A stretch of DNA of 64,000 bases from Nocardioides caldifontis (GTDB lineage: Bacteria > Actinomycetota > Actinomycetes > Propionibacteriales > Nocardioidaceae), in assembly GCF_008087345.1 (NCBI RefSeq), contig NZ_VHIB01000008.1, forward strand, positions 186,001 to 250,000, given 5' to 3'. Position 1 is the stretch's first letter. Every line of letters starts with the position of its first letter. Shown here one piece after another: positions 21,654 through 31,437 of the stretch. The translations under genes were made by a program, and so were the position numbers. The notes under the pieces are model-generated. The model ran no database searches. It saw only the letters and a list, made by a program, of their open reading frames with translations, and was not told the DNA's origin.

Positions 21654-22942
21654 GAGTCCTCCTCCGGGGTGCCCGCAGGCTCCTCCGTCGCGGTGTCGGC
21701 GAGCTCCTCGCCGCGGTCGCGGCCCAGCCCGAACCACTCCATGGCGGTCCCCATGTCCTTGTCGCCCCGTCCCGAGAGGTTCACCAGCAGCGTGGCGCCC
21801 GGCATCTCGCGGGCCAGCCTGAGGGTGCCGGCCACCGCGTGCGCGGACTCGATCGCCGGGATGATCCCCTCCGTCCGGGCGAGCAGCGCGAAGGCCTCCA
21901 TCGCCTCGGCGTCGGTGACGGGGAGGTACGACGCCCGCCCGGTGGCGGCGAGGTGCGCGTGCTCGGGGCCGACCCCGGGGTAGTCCAGGCCGGCGGAGAT
22001 CGAGTGGGAGTCCTTGGTCTGGCCGTCCTCGTCCTGGAGCACGTAGGTGCGGGCGCCGTGCAGGACCCCGACCTCCCCTGCGGTGATCGTGGCGGCGTGC
22101 CGGCCGGTCTCGACCCCGTCGCCCGCGGCCTCGAAGCCGTAGATGCGGACGTCGGCGTCGTCGAGGAAGGCGGTGAACAGCCCGATGGCGTTGGAGCCCC
22201 CGCCGATGCACGCGGTCACCGCGTCGGGAAGGGCGCCGGTGAGCTCGAGGCACTGGGCCCGGGCCTCGTCGCCGATGCCGCGCACGAACGAGCGGACCAG
22301 GGCGGGGAAGGGGTGCGGCCCCGCGGCGGTGCCGAAGAGGTACGCGGTGTGGTCGACGGTGCTCACCCAGTCGCGCAGCGCCTCGTTGATGGCGTCCTTG
22401 AGGGTGCGCGAACCGCTCGTCACGGGCACCACCTCGGCGCCGAGCAGCCGCATCCGGGCGACGTTGAGCGCCTGCCGCTCGGTGTCCACCTCGCCCATGT
22501 AGACGGTGCAGTCGAGGTCGAGGTACGCCGCCGCGGTGGCCGAGGCGACGCCGTGCTGGCCGGCGCCCGTCTCGGCGATGACCCGGTGCTTGCCCATCCG
22601 CTTCGTGAGCAGCGCCTGACCGAGGACGTTGCGGACCTTGTGCGCCCCGGTGTGGAGCAGGTCCTCGCGCTTGAGCAGGATCCGCGCGCCGGCGACCTCG
22701 GAGAGCCGGGTCGCCTCGTAGAGCCGGCTCGGCGTCCCGGCGTACTCGCGGAGCATCCGGTCGAGCTCGGCGGTGAACGCCGGGTCGGCCATCGCGTCCT
22801 GCCAGGCCTCGGTGAGCTCGTCGAGGGCGGCCTGGAGCGCCTCGGGCATGAACCGGCCGCCGAACCGCCCGAAGTGGCCGGTCGCGTCGGGGCCGGCGCT
22901 GTCCACCGCCAGTGGTGCCCGTTCGGTCGCCTGGTCCGTCAC
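21650..22942 (-). CDS. trpB: Tryptophan synthase, beta subunit
   Basis: A 430-residue PLP enzyme joining indole and serine to make tryptophan. [14 protein letters not shown] opens the family domain. The PLP Lys is in [15 protein letters not shown], the phosphate-binding stretch is [10 protein letters not shown], and [10 protein letters not shown] follows the family. The start GTG at 22942 overlaps the trpC stop (GTGA). The C-terminal 25 residues are an acidic extension. Coupled to trpA downstream. Confidence 0.97.
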   Translation of the reverse strand: MTDQATERAPLAVDSAGPDATGHFGRFGGRFMPEALQAALDELTEAWQDAMADPAFTAELDRMLREYAGTPSRLYEATRLSEVAGARILLKREDLLHTGAHKVRNVLGQALLTKRMGKHRVIAETGAGQHGVASATAAAYLDLDCTVYMGEVDTERQALNVARMRLLGAEVVPVTSGSRTLKDAINEALRDWVSTVDHTAYLFGTAAGPHPFPALVRSFVRGIGDEARAQCLELTGALPDAVTACIGGGSNAIGLFTAFLDDADVRIYGFEAAGDGVETGRHAATITAGEVGVLHGARTYVLQDEDGQTKDSHSISAGLDYPGVGPEHAHLAATGRASYLPVTDAEAMEAFALLARTEGIIPAIESAHAVAGTLRLAREMPGATLLVNLSGRGDKDMGTAMEWFGLGRDRGEELADTATEEPAGTPEEDS

Positions 22943-23727
22943 CGCGTCGCTCCTGCCTCGATCATCGCCGCCACCGCGCCCTTCGGGTCGCCACCGGTCA
23001 CGAGCGCCTCGCCCACCAGCACCACGTCGGCGCCCTGGGCCGCGAACGTCTCGACGTCGCCGGGGCCGGTGACCCCGGACTCGGCGACCTTCACCACGCC
23101 CTCCGGCACCAGCGGCGCGACGCGGGCGAAGGTGCCCGGGTCGACCTCGAGCGTCTTGAGGTTGCGGGCGTTGACCCCGACCAGCCGTGCACCGGCCGCG
23201 AGCGCGCGCTCGACCTCGGCCTCGTCGTGCACCTCGACCAGGGGCGTGAGCCCGACCTCGACGGCCTCGCGGTGCAGCTGCTCCAGCAACGGCTGGTCGA
23301 GCGCGGCGACGATCAGCAGGATCAGGTCGGCGCCGGCGGCCCGGGCCTCCCACAGCTGGTAGGAGGTGACCACGAAGTCCTTGCGCAGGACGGGGATCTC
23401 CACCGCCGTGCGGACCGCCCGGAGGTCGTCGAGGCTCCCACCGAACCGGCGCTGCTCGGTGAGCACGCTCACCGCGGCGGCACCGCCCGCCTCGTAGGCG
23501 GCGGCCAGCGCGGCCGGGTCGGGGATGTCGGCCAGGTCGCCCTTGCTGGGGCTGCGCCGCTTGACCTCGGCGATGACGCTGACGCCCGGCGAGCGGAAGG
23601 CCGGCATCGGGTCGAGCGTGGGCGGCGCGTGCTCGACGAGCACCTGCAGGTCCTCGAGGGCAGTCGAGGCCTCGCGTTCCGAGAGGTCCGCGCGCACCCC
23701 GTCGATGATGTCGTCGAGGACGCTCAT
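22939..23727 (-). CDS. trpC: Indole-3-glycerol phosphate synthase
   Basis: A 262-residue TIM-barrel enzyme that closes the indole ring. The catalytic Lys lies in [13 protein letters not shown], and [13 protein letters not shown] and [13 protein letters not shown] are further family blocks. It is the first gene of trpC-B-A. A GGGAG site precedes the ATG. The usual partner trpF is absent; PriA encoded at 31434-32180 probably supplies that step. Confidence 0.96.
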   Translation of the reverse strand: MSVLDDIIDGVRADLSEREASTALEDLQVLVEHAPPTLDPMPAFRSPGVSVIAEVKRRSPSKGDLADIPDPAALAAAYEAGGAAAVSVLTEQRRFGGSLDDLRAVRTAVEIPVLRKDFVVTSYQLWEARAAGADLILLIVAALDQPLLEQLHREAVEVGLTPLVEVHDEAEVERALAAGARLVGVNARNLKTLEVDPGTFARVAPLVPEGVVKVAESGVTGPGDVETFAAQGADVVLVGEALVTGGDPKGAVAAMIEAGATR

Positions 23728-23826
23728 GTGGTTCCGCTCCCTGCCTTCTCTACCCGTGCCGAGCCCCCGGCCCGGCTGTCCCGCGGTCTAGCCTCTCACG
23801 CACGCCGAGCCCGGTCGGGCGGCGGT

Positions 23827-24279
23827 TTACGGAGCGAGCCAGCTGCCGGCCGGGACGTTGCGGACCACCCAGAAGACGGCGATCAGCGCCACCGTGGTCG
23901 CCCCGAGCACCGGGGCCGTCCACGGGGGCAGCGGGCGGTGGCTCCCGCGCCAGCGGACGGCGACGGAGCGGACCCAGGCCCCAGCCAGGAACGGCAGCGA
24001 GGCGACGAAGAGCAGGTTGCTCGACGCGGCGGCGAGGACCTCGCCGTTGGTGAGGTCGTTGACCGCGCGGAGCCCGCCGCAGCCGGGGCAGTAGGTGCCG
24101 GTGACGGCGTACCAGGGGCAGAACCCCCAGCTGCCCGCCTGGTGGGGGTCGCGGAGGTGGAGCGCGACGCTCGCCACGACCAGCCCACCGGCGAGGAGCA
24201 ACGGGGGCGAGAGCCGCCGGAGCCTCGACCCCGGGAGCGTGCTCCGGGGCGGGAGCGTGGGCGGCGCCGTGGCGGTCAT
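23827..24279 (-). CDS. DUF2752 membrane protein
   Basis: A 150-residue membrane protein with three or four hydrophobic segments. It has the DUF2752 motif WYAVTGTYCPGCGGLRA, where the paired Cys may bind metal or form a disulfide. In many actinobacteria this family sits in the trp cluster, as here; the function is unknown. I start at the ATG at 24279; the open frame upstream is low-complexity. Confidence 0.85.
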   Translation of the reverse strand: MTATAPPTLPPRSTLPGSRLRRLSPPLLLAGGLVVASVALHLRDPHQAGSWGFCPWYAVTGTYCPGCGGLRAVNDLTNGEVLAAASSNLLFVASLPFLAGAWVRSVAVRWRGSHRPLPPWTAPVLGATTVALIAVFWVVRNVPAGSWLAP

Positions 24280-24295
24280 GACCGGGACGGGTCGG

Positions 24296-24499
24296 TCAGC
24301 GCTCGACCGGTTCGCCGCCGAGCCCCATCTTCGACATGACGTAGCCGACGATCGCACCGATCGGGGCGAGGGCCACGCCGATCCAGAAGACCGGCATCGA
24401 CTCGATCACCAGCCCCAGGCCGCCGACCACGAAGGCCAGGAAGACGATGCCGGTGCCTGTCCACGCCGCGGGGGTGCTGCCGTGGTGGGCGCTGCTCAT
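24296..24499 (-). CDS. HGxxPAAW-family small membrane protein
   Basis: A 67-residue protein with the exact family motif HGSTPAAW near the N-terminus and two membrane helices. The motif and trp-cluster location define this actinobacterial family; its function is not known. GAGGAG lies 8 nt before the ATG. It is co-directional with the genes on either side. Confidence 0.85.
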   Translation of the reverse strand: MSSAHHGSTPAAWTGTGIVFLAFVVGGLGLVIESMPVFWIGVALAPIGAIVGYVMSKMGLGGEPVER

Positions 24500-24559
24500 G
24501 TCAGGGGCTCCTCGGTGTTCTGGGCGGGACCGGCCCCATCCTAAGCGCAGCCCTCCCGC

Positions 24560-25147
24560 TCAGGCGGTCGGGTCGCGCCCCTCGTCGAGGGCCTTCCAGA
24601 GCTCGGCGTCGGTGCGCGGCTCCGCCGGGGCCTCGCCGTCGCCCCCGGTCGGGGCGTCGTAGCGGGCGCTCATCTCCGGCCACGCCGGCGCCCGCCACCA
24701 GGCCACCACCGCCGCGGCCGTCGAGAGCAGGAACCCGACCGCGGCGACCACCGGCCACGCGGTCGTCGACGAGGTGGCGTCGGGCAGGTCGCCGAGCGCC
24801 TCGACCGCCGCTCCTCCGGCGTCGGAGACCCCGGCCAGGGCGGCGACCGCTCCGGCGACCCCGGCCGCCGCGGCGAGCACCGCCACCACCCGGCGCCCGC
24901 GGCGCCGCAGCACCAGGACGGTCCCCCACGACGCGAGGGCGACCAGCGCCACCGGCAGCACGAGCGGGGCCACGGCGGAGCCGTCGACGGTCGCCGTCCG
25001 GAGCCCGGTGTCCCGGGTGGTCGCCTCGCCCCAGGTGGAGGTGGCGCCCACGGTCGCCAGCGCCGCGCCGGCGAGCCCCACCGCGACGGTCGGCCCGAAG
25101 GAACGACGCCCCCGGCTCGCCTCCGGCCGGTTCACGGGCTCGTTCAC
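24560..25147 (-). CDS. Trp-biosynthesis-associated membrane protein
   Basis: A 195-residue membrane protein with about four hydrophobic segments and a cytoplasmic C-terminal tail ending [15 protein letters not shown]. The pattern matches the Trp_oprn_chp family (TIGR02234), found next to trp genes in actinobacteria. The GTG at 25147 overlaps the hisI stop as GTGA; a second GTG at 25135 is also possible. In relatives I would expect trpE between hisI and this gene, but it is not here. Confidence 0.8.
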   Translation of the reverse strand: MNEPVNRPEASRGRRSFGPTVAVGLAGAALATVGATSTWGEATTRDTGLRTATVDGSAVAPLVLPVALVALASWGTVLVLRRRGRRVVAVLAAAAGVAGAVAALAGVSDAGGAAVEALGDLPDATSSTTAWPVVAAVGFLLSTAAAVVAWWRAPAWPEMSARYDAPTGGDGEAPAEPRTDAELWKALDEGRDPTA

Positions 25148-25497
25148 GGGCTGGTTCCCGGGCTGAGCAGCCCCTCGTCGAAGCAGGTGCGCGCCCCGGT
25201 GTGGCAGGCCGGCCCCTCCTGGTCGACCGCGACCAGCAGCGTGTCGCCGTCGCAGTCGAGCCGCACCTCCTTGACCCACTGCCGGTGGCCGGAGGTCTCG
25301 CCCTTGACCCAGTACTCCTCGCGGGAGCGGCTCCAGAACGTCGTGCGTCCGGTGGTCAGGGTGCGGTGCAGCGCCTCGTCGTCCATCCAGCCCACCATCA
25401 GCACCTCGCCGGTGTCGTGCTGCTGGACGACGGCGGGTACCAGTCCGGCGGCGTCGCGCTTGAGCCGGGCGGCGATGGCGGGGTCGAGGGAGCTCAC
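25144..25497 (-). CDS. hisI: Phosphoribosyl-AMP cyclohydrolase
   Basis: A 117-residue enzyme of histidine synthesis (step 3). It has [35 protein letters not shown], the metal-binding DCDGD and the Cys ligands in CHTGARTC. It starts 7 nt after the stop of the ABC exporter gene and overlaps the next gene at GTGA, so it is read within a mixed operon away from the main his genes. Confidence 0.96.
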   Translation of the reverse strand: MSSLDPAIAARLKRDAAGLVPAVVQQHDTGEVLMVGWMDDEALHRTLTTGRTTFWSRSREEYWVKGETSGHRQWVKEVRLDCDGDTLLVAVDQEGPACHTGARTCFDEGLLSPGTSP

Positions 25498-25504
25498 CCC
25501 CCGA

Positions 25505-27340
25505 TCATCCCTCGCGGTCGACGCGCGGCTCGTGCTGGGCCACCCAGCTCGCGTGGAGCCGGCCGTAGACCCCGCCCTCGCCGACCAGCTCGGCGTGGGT
25601 GCCCTGCTGCACCACGCGGCCCTTGTCGACCACGACGACGAGGTCCGCGCGCTCGGCGGTGGTCATCCGGTGGGCGATCGTCACCGAGGTCCGCCCCTCG
25701 GTGAGCCGGTCGAGGGCGGCGTTGATCCGCATCTCCAGCGACGGGTCGACCGCGCTGGTCGCCTCGTCGAGGACCAGCACGTCGGGGTCGGCGAGGCGGG
25801 CCCGGACGAGCGCGACGAGCTGCCGCTCCCCCGCCGACAGCGACTCCCCGCGCTGGCCCACCCGGCTGTCGAGGCCGCGCGGCAGCCCCTCCAGCCAGTC
25901 ACGGAGCCCGAGCTCGTCGACGGCGGCGAGCAGCTCCGCGTCGTCGGCGCCGGTGCGGCCGTAGCGGAGGTTGGCGCGCAAGGTGGAGTCGAAGAGGAAC
26001 CCCTCCTGGGGCACCAGCACGACCCGCTCGCGCAGCTGGTCGAAGGGCACCTCGCGCAGCTCGACGCCGCCGAGCCGGACCGCCCCCTCCACCGGGTCCA
26101 TCAGCCGGGTCAGGAGCTTGGCCAGCGTCGTCTTCCCCGAGCCGGTCTCCCCCACGACGGCGACCCGGGTCATCGGCGGCAGCGTCAGCTCGACCTCGTG
26201 GAGCACCGGCGGCCCGCCGGGGTAGGCGAAGGTCACCCGGTCGAAGGTGATCTCGAGCGGCCCCTCGGGCAGCCGGGTGCCCGAGGCGCCCGGGTCGACC
26301 ACGTCGGCCGGGGTGTCGAGGATCCCGATCACCCGCCGCCACCCGGCGAAGGCGTTCTGGGCGTCGGTGAGCACCTGGGTGCCCATCTGCACCGGCCCGA
26401 CGAACAGGGTCACGAGGAAGGCGAAGGCGAGGATCGTGCCCGGCGTCATCCCGTCGCCGAGCAGCAGCACGCCGAGGACGATGACGCCGGCGTTGGCGAG
26501 CCCGGCCGAGACACCGCCGAGCGAGAACGAGAACGCGGTCAGGGCCTGGGCGCGGCTGCTCGCGTCGAGGTGCCGGTCGACGGCCTCGTCGATGCGCTCC
26601 TGGGTGCGCGCCTCCACGGCGTAGCTGCGGACCACTGCCGCCCCCACCACCGGCTCCGAGACCGCCGACAGCAGCGCGCCGACCTGGCGGCGCACCGTGG
26701 CGTAGGCCTGCGAGAGCCGGCGCTGGAAGTAGCGCAGCGACAGGAAGAGCGGCAGGAAGCAGAGCCAGACGAGGATCGTCAGCTCCCAGCTGTAGACCAG
26801 CATCACCACGGTGGCGACGAGGATCTGGCCGACGCTGACGATGGCGATCACACCGCCGAAGACCAGGAACTGCGAGACCTGGTCGACGTCGCTCGTCACC
26901 CGGGAGACCAGCGAGCCGCGCCGCTCGGTGTTCTGGGTCAGGATCGGCAGGTCGTGCACGTGGCGGAACGCCTTGGTGCGCAGGGTGGCCAGCCCGTGCT
27001 CGGCGGCCCGGAAGAGCCGTGCGGTCATCAGGGCCGACGAGATCCCGGTGAGCACCACGCCGGCCGCGGTCACCGCCACCATCGCGGTGACGAAGCCCGC
27101 GTCGGGCCCGCCGGGCGCGTCGATGCCCCGGTCGACGGCCTGCTGCACGGCGATCGGCACGAGCACCCGGCCGAGCGTCGCGACGACGGCGAAGACGATC
27201 GTGAGCCCGAGCCCCTTCGCGAGCTCGGGCGAGAGCTCGACGCCGCGGCGGAGGGTCGCCATCGCGGTGGCCGCCTCGCCGCTGAGCATGTCGGTGCCGG
27301 AGCCCTGGGTCCCGGGCCGGCTGGCGGTGGGCGTGCTCAC
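25505..27340 (-). CDS. ABC exporter half-transporter (consensus Walker B, degenerate signature)
   Basis: A 611-residue exporter: six membrane helices (about 40-320) and an ATPase domain. Walker A is GETGSGKTT, Walker [13 protein letters not shown] with the catalytic Glu, and the H-loop is TIAHR. The signature reads LSAGE instead of LSGGQ. Paired with the upstream gene this gives one working and one degenerate ATP site. The GTG at 27340 overlaps the upstream stop (GTGA). Substrate unknown; heterodimers of this kind export drugs, peptides or lipids. Confidence 0.9.
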   Translation of the reverse strand: MSTPTASRPGTQGSGTDMLSGEAATAMATLRRGVELSPELAKGLGLTIVFAVVATLGRVLVPIAVQQAVDRGIDAPGGPDAGFVTAMVAVTAAGVVLTGISSALMTARLFRAAEHGLATLRTKAFRHVHDLPILTQNTERRGSLVSRVTSDVDQVSQFLVFGGVIAIVSVGQILVATVVMLVYSWELTILVWLCFLPLFLSLRYFQRRLSQAYATVRRQVGALLSAVSEPVVGAAVVRSYAVEARTQERIDEAVDRHLDASSRAQALTAFSFSLGGVSAGLANAGVIVLGVLLLGDGMTPGTILAFAFLVTLFVGPVQMGTQVLTDAQNAFAGWRRVIGILDTPADVVDPGASGTRLPEGPLEITFDRVTFAYPGGPPVLHEVELTLPPMTRVAVVGETGSGKTTLAKLLTRLMDPVEGAVRLGGVELREVPFDQLRERVVLVPQEGFLFDSTLRANLRYGRTGADDAELLAAVDELGLRDWLEGLPRGLDSRVGQRGESLSAGERQLVALVRARLADPDVLVLDEATSAVDPSLEMRINAALDRLTEGRTSVTIAHRMTTAERADLVVVVDKGRVVQQGTHAELVGEGGVYGRLHASWVAQHEPRVDREG

Positions 27341-29184
27341 CCCAGCACCTCCTCGTCGACCTGCTGGTCCTCGTAGGCGTTGACCAGCTCGGCGTACGCC
27401 GGGTTGCGGGTGAGGAGCTCGTGGTGCGGGCCCTGGTCCACGATGCGGCCGCCGGCCAGGAAGACGACCTCGTCGGCGAGGCCGATCGTCGCCTTGCGGT
27501 AGGCCACGACGACCACCGTGGAGTCGCGCGCCCCCGACCGGAGCGCGGCCAGGATGCGGGCCTCGACCTCGGGGTCGACCGCGGAGGTGGCGTCGTCCAT
27601 CACCAGGAGCCGGGGACGGCGCACCAGCGCACGAGCGAGCGAGAGCCGCTGGCGCTGGCCGCCCGAGAGCGTCGCGCCGCGCTCTCCCAGCCGGGTGTCG
27701 AGCCCGTCGGGCAGGGCGGCGACGAAGCCGTCGCCCTGGGCGGTCCGCAACGCCTCCCAGACCTCGTCGTCGCCGACGTCGGCGCCGAGCGTGATGTTGC
27801 CGCGCACGGTGTCGTCGAAGAGGAAGGCCTGCTGCGGGACCAGCGCGGCCTGGGTGGCCAGCGTGCCGGGCGCGAGGTCGCGGAGGTCGCGGCCGTCGAG
27901 CGCGATGGTGCCGCGGTCCGGGTCGACGAGCCGGAACAGCAGCGTCGCCAACGTGCTCTTGCCCGCCGCTGTCGCCCCGACGAGCGCGACCGTGCGGCCG
28001 GGCTCCACGGTGAACGTCACGTCGTCGAGCACCGCCGCGCCCGGCTCGCCGTGCTCGTCGACCGCGTCGGGGTAGCGGAACCCCACGTGGCGGACCTCGA
28101 GCCGCGCCCCGCCGGAGCCGGCCGGCGCGGGCTCGGGGCCGTACTGCATCTCGCCGTGCTCGTCGAGCACCGAGCGCACCCGTCGGAACCCGACCACGCT
28201 GCGGGGGAACTCGCCGAGCAACCACCCCAGCGAGCGGATCGGGAAGGCCACCACCATGAGGAGGTAGGCGACGTTCACGACGTCGCCCGCCGCCGTCGAG
28301 CCGCTCTCCACGCGAGCGACGCCGACCGCGAGCACCACCAGCACGCCAAGGCTCGGCAGCGCCTCCAGGACCGGGTCGAACACCGCACGGACGAAGCCGG
28401 CCCGCACCGTCGTGTCGCGCAGCGTGGAGGCCTTGTCGGCGAAGCGCTCGGTCTCCTCGGTCTCGCGCCCCAGGGACTTCACGACGAGCGCGCCGTCGAA
28501 CGACTCGTGGGCGATCTCGCTCAGCTCGGCGCGCAGCGCCTGGACCCGGGTCATCAGCGGTGACTGGAACCGCTGGAACACCAGGTTGCTCAGGATGACG
28601 AGCGGGAAGACCATCAGCCCGACGACCGCGAGGACGAGGTCGCTCAGCAGCATCTGGACGACGGCGATCACCATCATCGCGACCGTGCCGACCGCCATCG
28701 GCAGCGGCGCGATCGGCGCCCAGGCCGCCTCGACGTCGGAGTTGGCGTTGGAGAGCAGCTCGCCCGTGGGGTGGCGCTGGTGCCAGGCGAGCGGGAGGCG
28801 GAGGTACTGCCGGGTGACGGCGCGGCGGTCGTGGGCCTGCATGCGGTACTGCATGACGCCGGCACCCCAGCGGCGGGCCACGATGCTGGCCCCGCGCACG
28901 ACGGCGACACCGACGAACATCGCAGCGGCGGTGATGAGCGCGCCGGTGGGCGTGACCCCCTCGTCCTGCGCCGGGACGATGACGTGGTCGGTCGCCCAGC
29001 CGAGCACCCAGGCGTCGGCCACGGTCAGGGCCCCGAAGACCACGGCGCCGATCGTGGAGAGGGTGAAGACCCACGGCTCCCGCTTGATCGCGACCCAGAG
29101 GACGGCGAACCCCTCGCGCAACGTGCTGTGCGTCGTGCGGCTGTGCATCGGCGGCGCGGGCCGCTCGGCACCGGCTGCGGTCAC
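27337..29184 (-). CDS. ABC exporter half-transporter (degenerate Walker B and H-loop)
   Basis: A 615-residue exporter with six membrane helices and an ATPase domain. Walker A is GATAAGKST and the signature is canonical (LSGGQRQR). Walker B reads LLVMDDATSAVD, so the catalytic Glu is Asp. The H-loop reads VVAYRKAT, so the switch His is Tyr. These changes mark the inactive-site subunit of a heterodimer. GGAGGG precedes the GTG. It is first in the run ABC-ABC-hisI and divergent from the TIGR03085 gene. Confidence 0.9.
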   Translation of the reverse strand: MTAAGAERPAPPMHSRTTHSTLREGFAVLWVAIKREPWVFTLSTIGAVVFGALTVADAWVLGWATDHVIVPAQDEGVTPTGALITAAAMFVGVAVVRGASIVARRWGAGVMQYRMQAHDRRAVTRQYLRLPLAWHQRHPTGELLSNANSDVEAAWAPIAPLPMAVGTVAMMVIAVVQMLLSDLVLAVVGLMVFPLVILSNLVFQRFQSPLMTRVQALRAELSEIAHESFDGALVVKSLGRETEETERFADKASTLRDTTVRAGFVRAVFDPVLEALPSLGVLVVLAVGVARVESGSTAAGDVVNVAYLLMVVAFPIRSLGWLLGEFPRSVVGFRRVRSVLDEHGEMQYGPEPAPAGSGGARLEVRHVGFRYPDAVDEHGEPGAAVLDDVTFTVEPGRTVALVGATAAGKSTLATLLFRLVDPDRGTIALDGRDLRDLAPGTLATQAALVPQQAFLFDDTVRGNITLGADVGDDEVWEALRTAQGDGFVAALPDGLDTRLGERGATLSGGQRQRLSLARALVRRPRLLVMDDATSAVDPEVEARILAALRSGARDSTVVVVAYRKATIGLADEVVFLAGGRIVDQGPHHELLTRNPAYAELVNAYEDQQVDEEVLG

Positions 29185-29264
29185 GCAGGTCCCTCCGTCT
29201 CTCCGGGCCGGCGACGACCGGCCCCGAACAGCGTACGGGGGGCCACCGACAGCCCCGCGCTCCC

Positions 29265-29270
29265 TAGGAT
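29265..29270 (+). promoter_or_regulatory. Candidate -10 element of the TIGR03085 gene (leaderless)
   Basis: TAGGAT lies 6 nt before the GTG start, with no Shine-Dalgarno site between. Confidence 0.45.
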
Positions 29271-29276
29271 CGACCG

Positions 29277-29921
29277 GTGACCACGATCGCGGCGTACGAA
29301 CGCACCCACCTCGCGGCCCTGGCCCAGCAGCTGGGTCCCGACGCCCCGACGCTCTGCGAGGGGTGGTCGGTACGCGACCTCGTCGTGCACCTGGTCGTCC
29401 GGGAGCGCAGCCCCGCCGCGGCCGGCATCCTGGTGCGCCCGCTGGCCGGGGCGCTCGACCGGGTGAGCCGGCGCGAGGCGGCGAAGGACTTCGACGACCT
29501 CGTCACCAAGCTCCGCCACGGTCCGCCGCCCTGGTCTCCCTTCGGGCTCCCCGCGCTCGGGGACCTCCTCAACACCGTCGAGCTCTTCGTCCACCACGAG
29601 GACGTGCGCCGCGCCCAGCCCACGTGGCAGCCACGCGCCCTGCCGCCGAAGGTCGAGGACGCGCTGTGGCGCGCGCTGCGGGCGGCCGGGCGCGGGCTCA
29701 CGGTGCGCACGCCGGTGGGGCTCGTCGCCGAGCGCAGCGACACGCGGGAGCGCACCCGGCTGCGGTCCCGGCCCCGAGGCACCGACCGCGACGTGCTGCT
29801 CAAGGGACGGCCCTCGGAGCTCGTGCTCTACGTCTACGGCCGCAAGGAGCACGCGGAGGTGGTGCTCGAGGGTGACGCCGAAGACGTCGCCTCCGTCGCG
29901 GGCACCCCGATGGGGATCTGA
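29277..29921 (+). CDS. TIGR03085-type metal-binding protein (DinB/MDMPI-like)
   Basis: A 214-residue protein. The N-terminal four-helix part has LCEGWSVRDLVVHLVVRERSP, the mycothiol-dependent maleylpyruvate isomerase-like motif with a metal-binding His. A second His pair lies in NTVELFVHHEDVRRAQP. The C-terminal domain binds like an SCP2-type fold ([17 protein letters not shown]). Family TIGR03085 is actinobacterial; a mycothiol-linked role is plausible but unproven. Its last 88 bp overlap the 3' end of the convergent methyltransferase gene. Confidence 0.87.
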   Translation: MTTIAAYERTHLAALAQQLGPDAPTLCEGWSVRDLVVHLVVRERSPAAAGILVRPLAGALDRVSRREAAKDFDDLVTKLRHGPPPWSPFGLPALGDLLNTVELFVHHEDVRRAQPTWQPRALPPKVEDALWRALRAAGRGLTVRTPVGLVAERSDTRERTRLRSRPRGTDRDVLLKGRPSELVLYVYGRKEHAEVVLEGDAEDVASVAGTPMGI

Positions 29922-30679
29922 CGCGCCACCACCACCGACGCCTCCTCGGTGGTGTCGCCGGACGCCTCGAACCCGTGGCCCCGGAAGAGCTCGACGGCGG
30001 CCGGCGCCTGGCGCGGGCTGGTCTCCACCAGCACCACGCCGCCCGGGGCGAGCCACCGCGGCGCAGCGGCCGCGATCCTGCGGACGACGTCCAGCCCGTC
30101 GGTCCCGCCGTCGAGGGCGCGACGCGGCTCGTGGTCCCGGGCCTCCCGTGGCAGGAGCGCGACCTCGTCGCTCGGGACGTACGGCGGGCTCGCGAGCAGC
30201 ACGTCGACCCGACCGGCCAGCGTGGCCGGCAGGGGGGCGTCCAGGTCGCCGAGGTGGGTCGTGCCACCGACCGGCCCGAGGTTCCCGGTGGCGCAGCGCA
30301 CGGCGCGTTGGTCCACGTCCGCGGCGTGCAGCTCGACGGGCACCCGTGTCGCGACCGCGAGGCCGACCGCCCCCGTCCCGCAGCACAGCTCCACGACCAC
30401 CGACCCCGGCCGCACGTGGGCGAGGGCGACCTCTACCAGGTGCTCGCTGCGGCGCCTCGGGACGAACACCCCGGGGGCGACCGCGACGTCGAGACCGTGG
30501 AACCGGGCCCGGCCCAGGACCACCTCGAGCGGGGCCCCCTCGACCCGGCGCGCGACGAGGGCGGCCAGGTGCTCGGCGTCGGACGCGGCGGTCGCGAGCA
30601 GCGCGGCCTCCTCCTCGGCGAGGACGCAACCGGCCGCGCGCAGTGCGGCGACGACCTCGGGCGGGGGCGGCTCTGTCAG
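29834..30679 (-). CDS. PrmC-like protein glutamine N5-methyltransferase (putative)
   Basis: About 281 residues. An SAM-binding Rossmann domain has [16 protein letters not shown] and the motif SPPYVPS in place of the NPPY of PrmC/HemK. Family TIGR03704 has this variant. The N-terminal helical region ([21 protein letters not shown]) resembles the PrmC release-factor-binding part. There is no ATG or GTG at the right place; the frame reaches a CTG at 30679 that overlaps the hisF stop as CTGA, and I use it. The C-terminus after VARQIPIG is Ser-rich and antisense to the neighbouring gene. Confidence 0.75.
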   Translation of the reverse strand: MTEPPPPEVVAALRAAGCVLAEEEAALLATAASDAEHLAALVARRVEGAPLEVVLGRARFHGLDVAVAPGVFVPRRRSEHLVEVALAHVRPGSVVVELCCGTGAVGLAVATRVPVELHAADVDQRAVRCATGNLGPVGGTTHLGDLDAPLPATLAGRVDVLLASPPYVPSDEVALLPREARDHEPRRALDGGTDGLDVVRRIAAAAPRWLAPGGVVLVETSPRQAPAAVELFRGHGFEASGDTTEEASVVVARQIPIGVPATEATSSASPSSTTSACSLRP

Positions 30680-31437
30680 CGGACCGGGTGTCCTGACTCG
30701 GCGAGGGTCTTCTTCACCTCGCCGATCCGGAGGGTGCCGAAGTGGAAGACCGTGGCTGCGAGCACCGCGTCGGCGCCCGCGTCGACCGCCGGCGGGAAGT
30801 GCTCGAGCGCGCCGGCGCCGCCGCTGGCGACCACCGGCACGGTGACCGCCTCGCGGACCAGCCGGAGCAGCTCGAGGTCGAAGCCGTCCTGAGTGCCGTC
30901 GGCGTCCATCGCGTTGAGCAGGATCTCCCCCGCTCCCAGCTCGGCGCCTCGGGCCGCCCACTCGACCGCGTCGAGCCCGGCGCTGCGGCGACCGCCGTGG
31001 GTGGTCACCTCGAAGCCGCTCGGCGTGCCGGGGGCCCGGCGGGCGTCGACCGACAGCACCAGCACCTGGCTGCCGAACCGGTCGGCGATCTCCGCGACGA
31101 GCTCGGGGCGCCGGATCGCCGCGGTGTTGACCGCGACCTTGTCCGCGCCGGCCCGGAGCAGGGTGTCGACGTGCTCGACCGAGCCGACGCCGCCGCCCAC
31201 CGTCAGCGGGATGAACACCTGCTCGGCGGTCCGCGACACGATGTCGAGGGTGGTGGCCCGCCCCTCGTGGGAGGCGGAGATGTCGAGGAAGGTCAGCTCG
31301 TCGGCCCCCTCCGCGTCGTACACCTTGGCGAGCTCGACGGGGTCGCCGGCGTCGCGGAGCTCCTGGAAGTTGATCCCCTTGACGACCCGTCCCGCGTCGA
31401 CGTCTAGGCAGGGGATCACCCGGACGGCAAGGCTCAT
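30676..31437 (-). CDS. hisF: Imidazole glycerol phosphate synthase, cyclase subunit
   Basis: A 253-residue TIM barrel. With HisH it makes imidazole glycerol phosphate and AICAR. It has [15 protein letters not shown] with the catalytic Asp, [13 protein letters not shown] and the phosphate loop [13 protein letters not shown]. The ATG at 31437 overlaps the priA stop (ATGA), which fixes the start. Confidence 0.97.
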   Translation of the reverse strand: MSLAVRVIPCLDVDAGRVVKGINFQELRDAGDPVELAKVYDAEGADELTFLDISASHEGRATTLDIVSRTAEQVFIPLTVGGGVGSVEHVDTLLRAGADKVAVNTAAIRRPELVAEIADRFGSQVLVLSVDARRAPGTPSGFEVTTHGGRRSAGLDAVEWAARGAELGAGEILLNAMDADGTQDGFDLELLRLVREAVTVPVVASGGAGALEHFPPAVDAGADAVLAATVFHFGTLRIGEVKKTLAESGHPVR

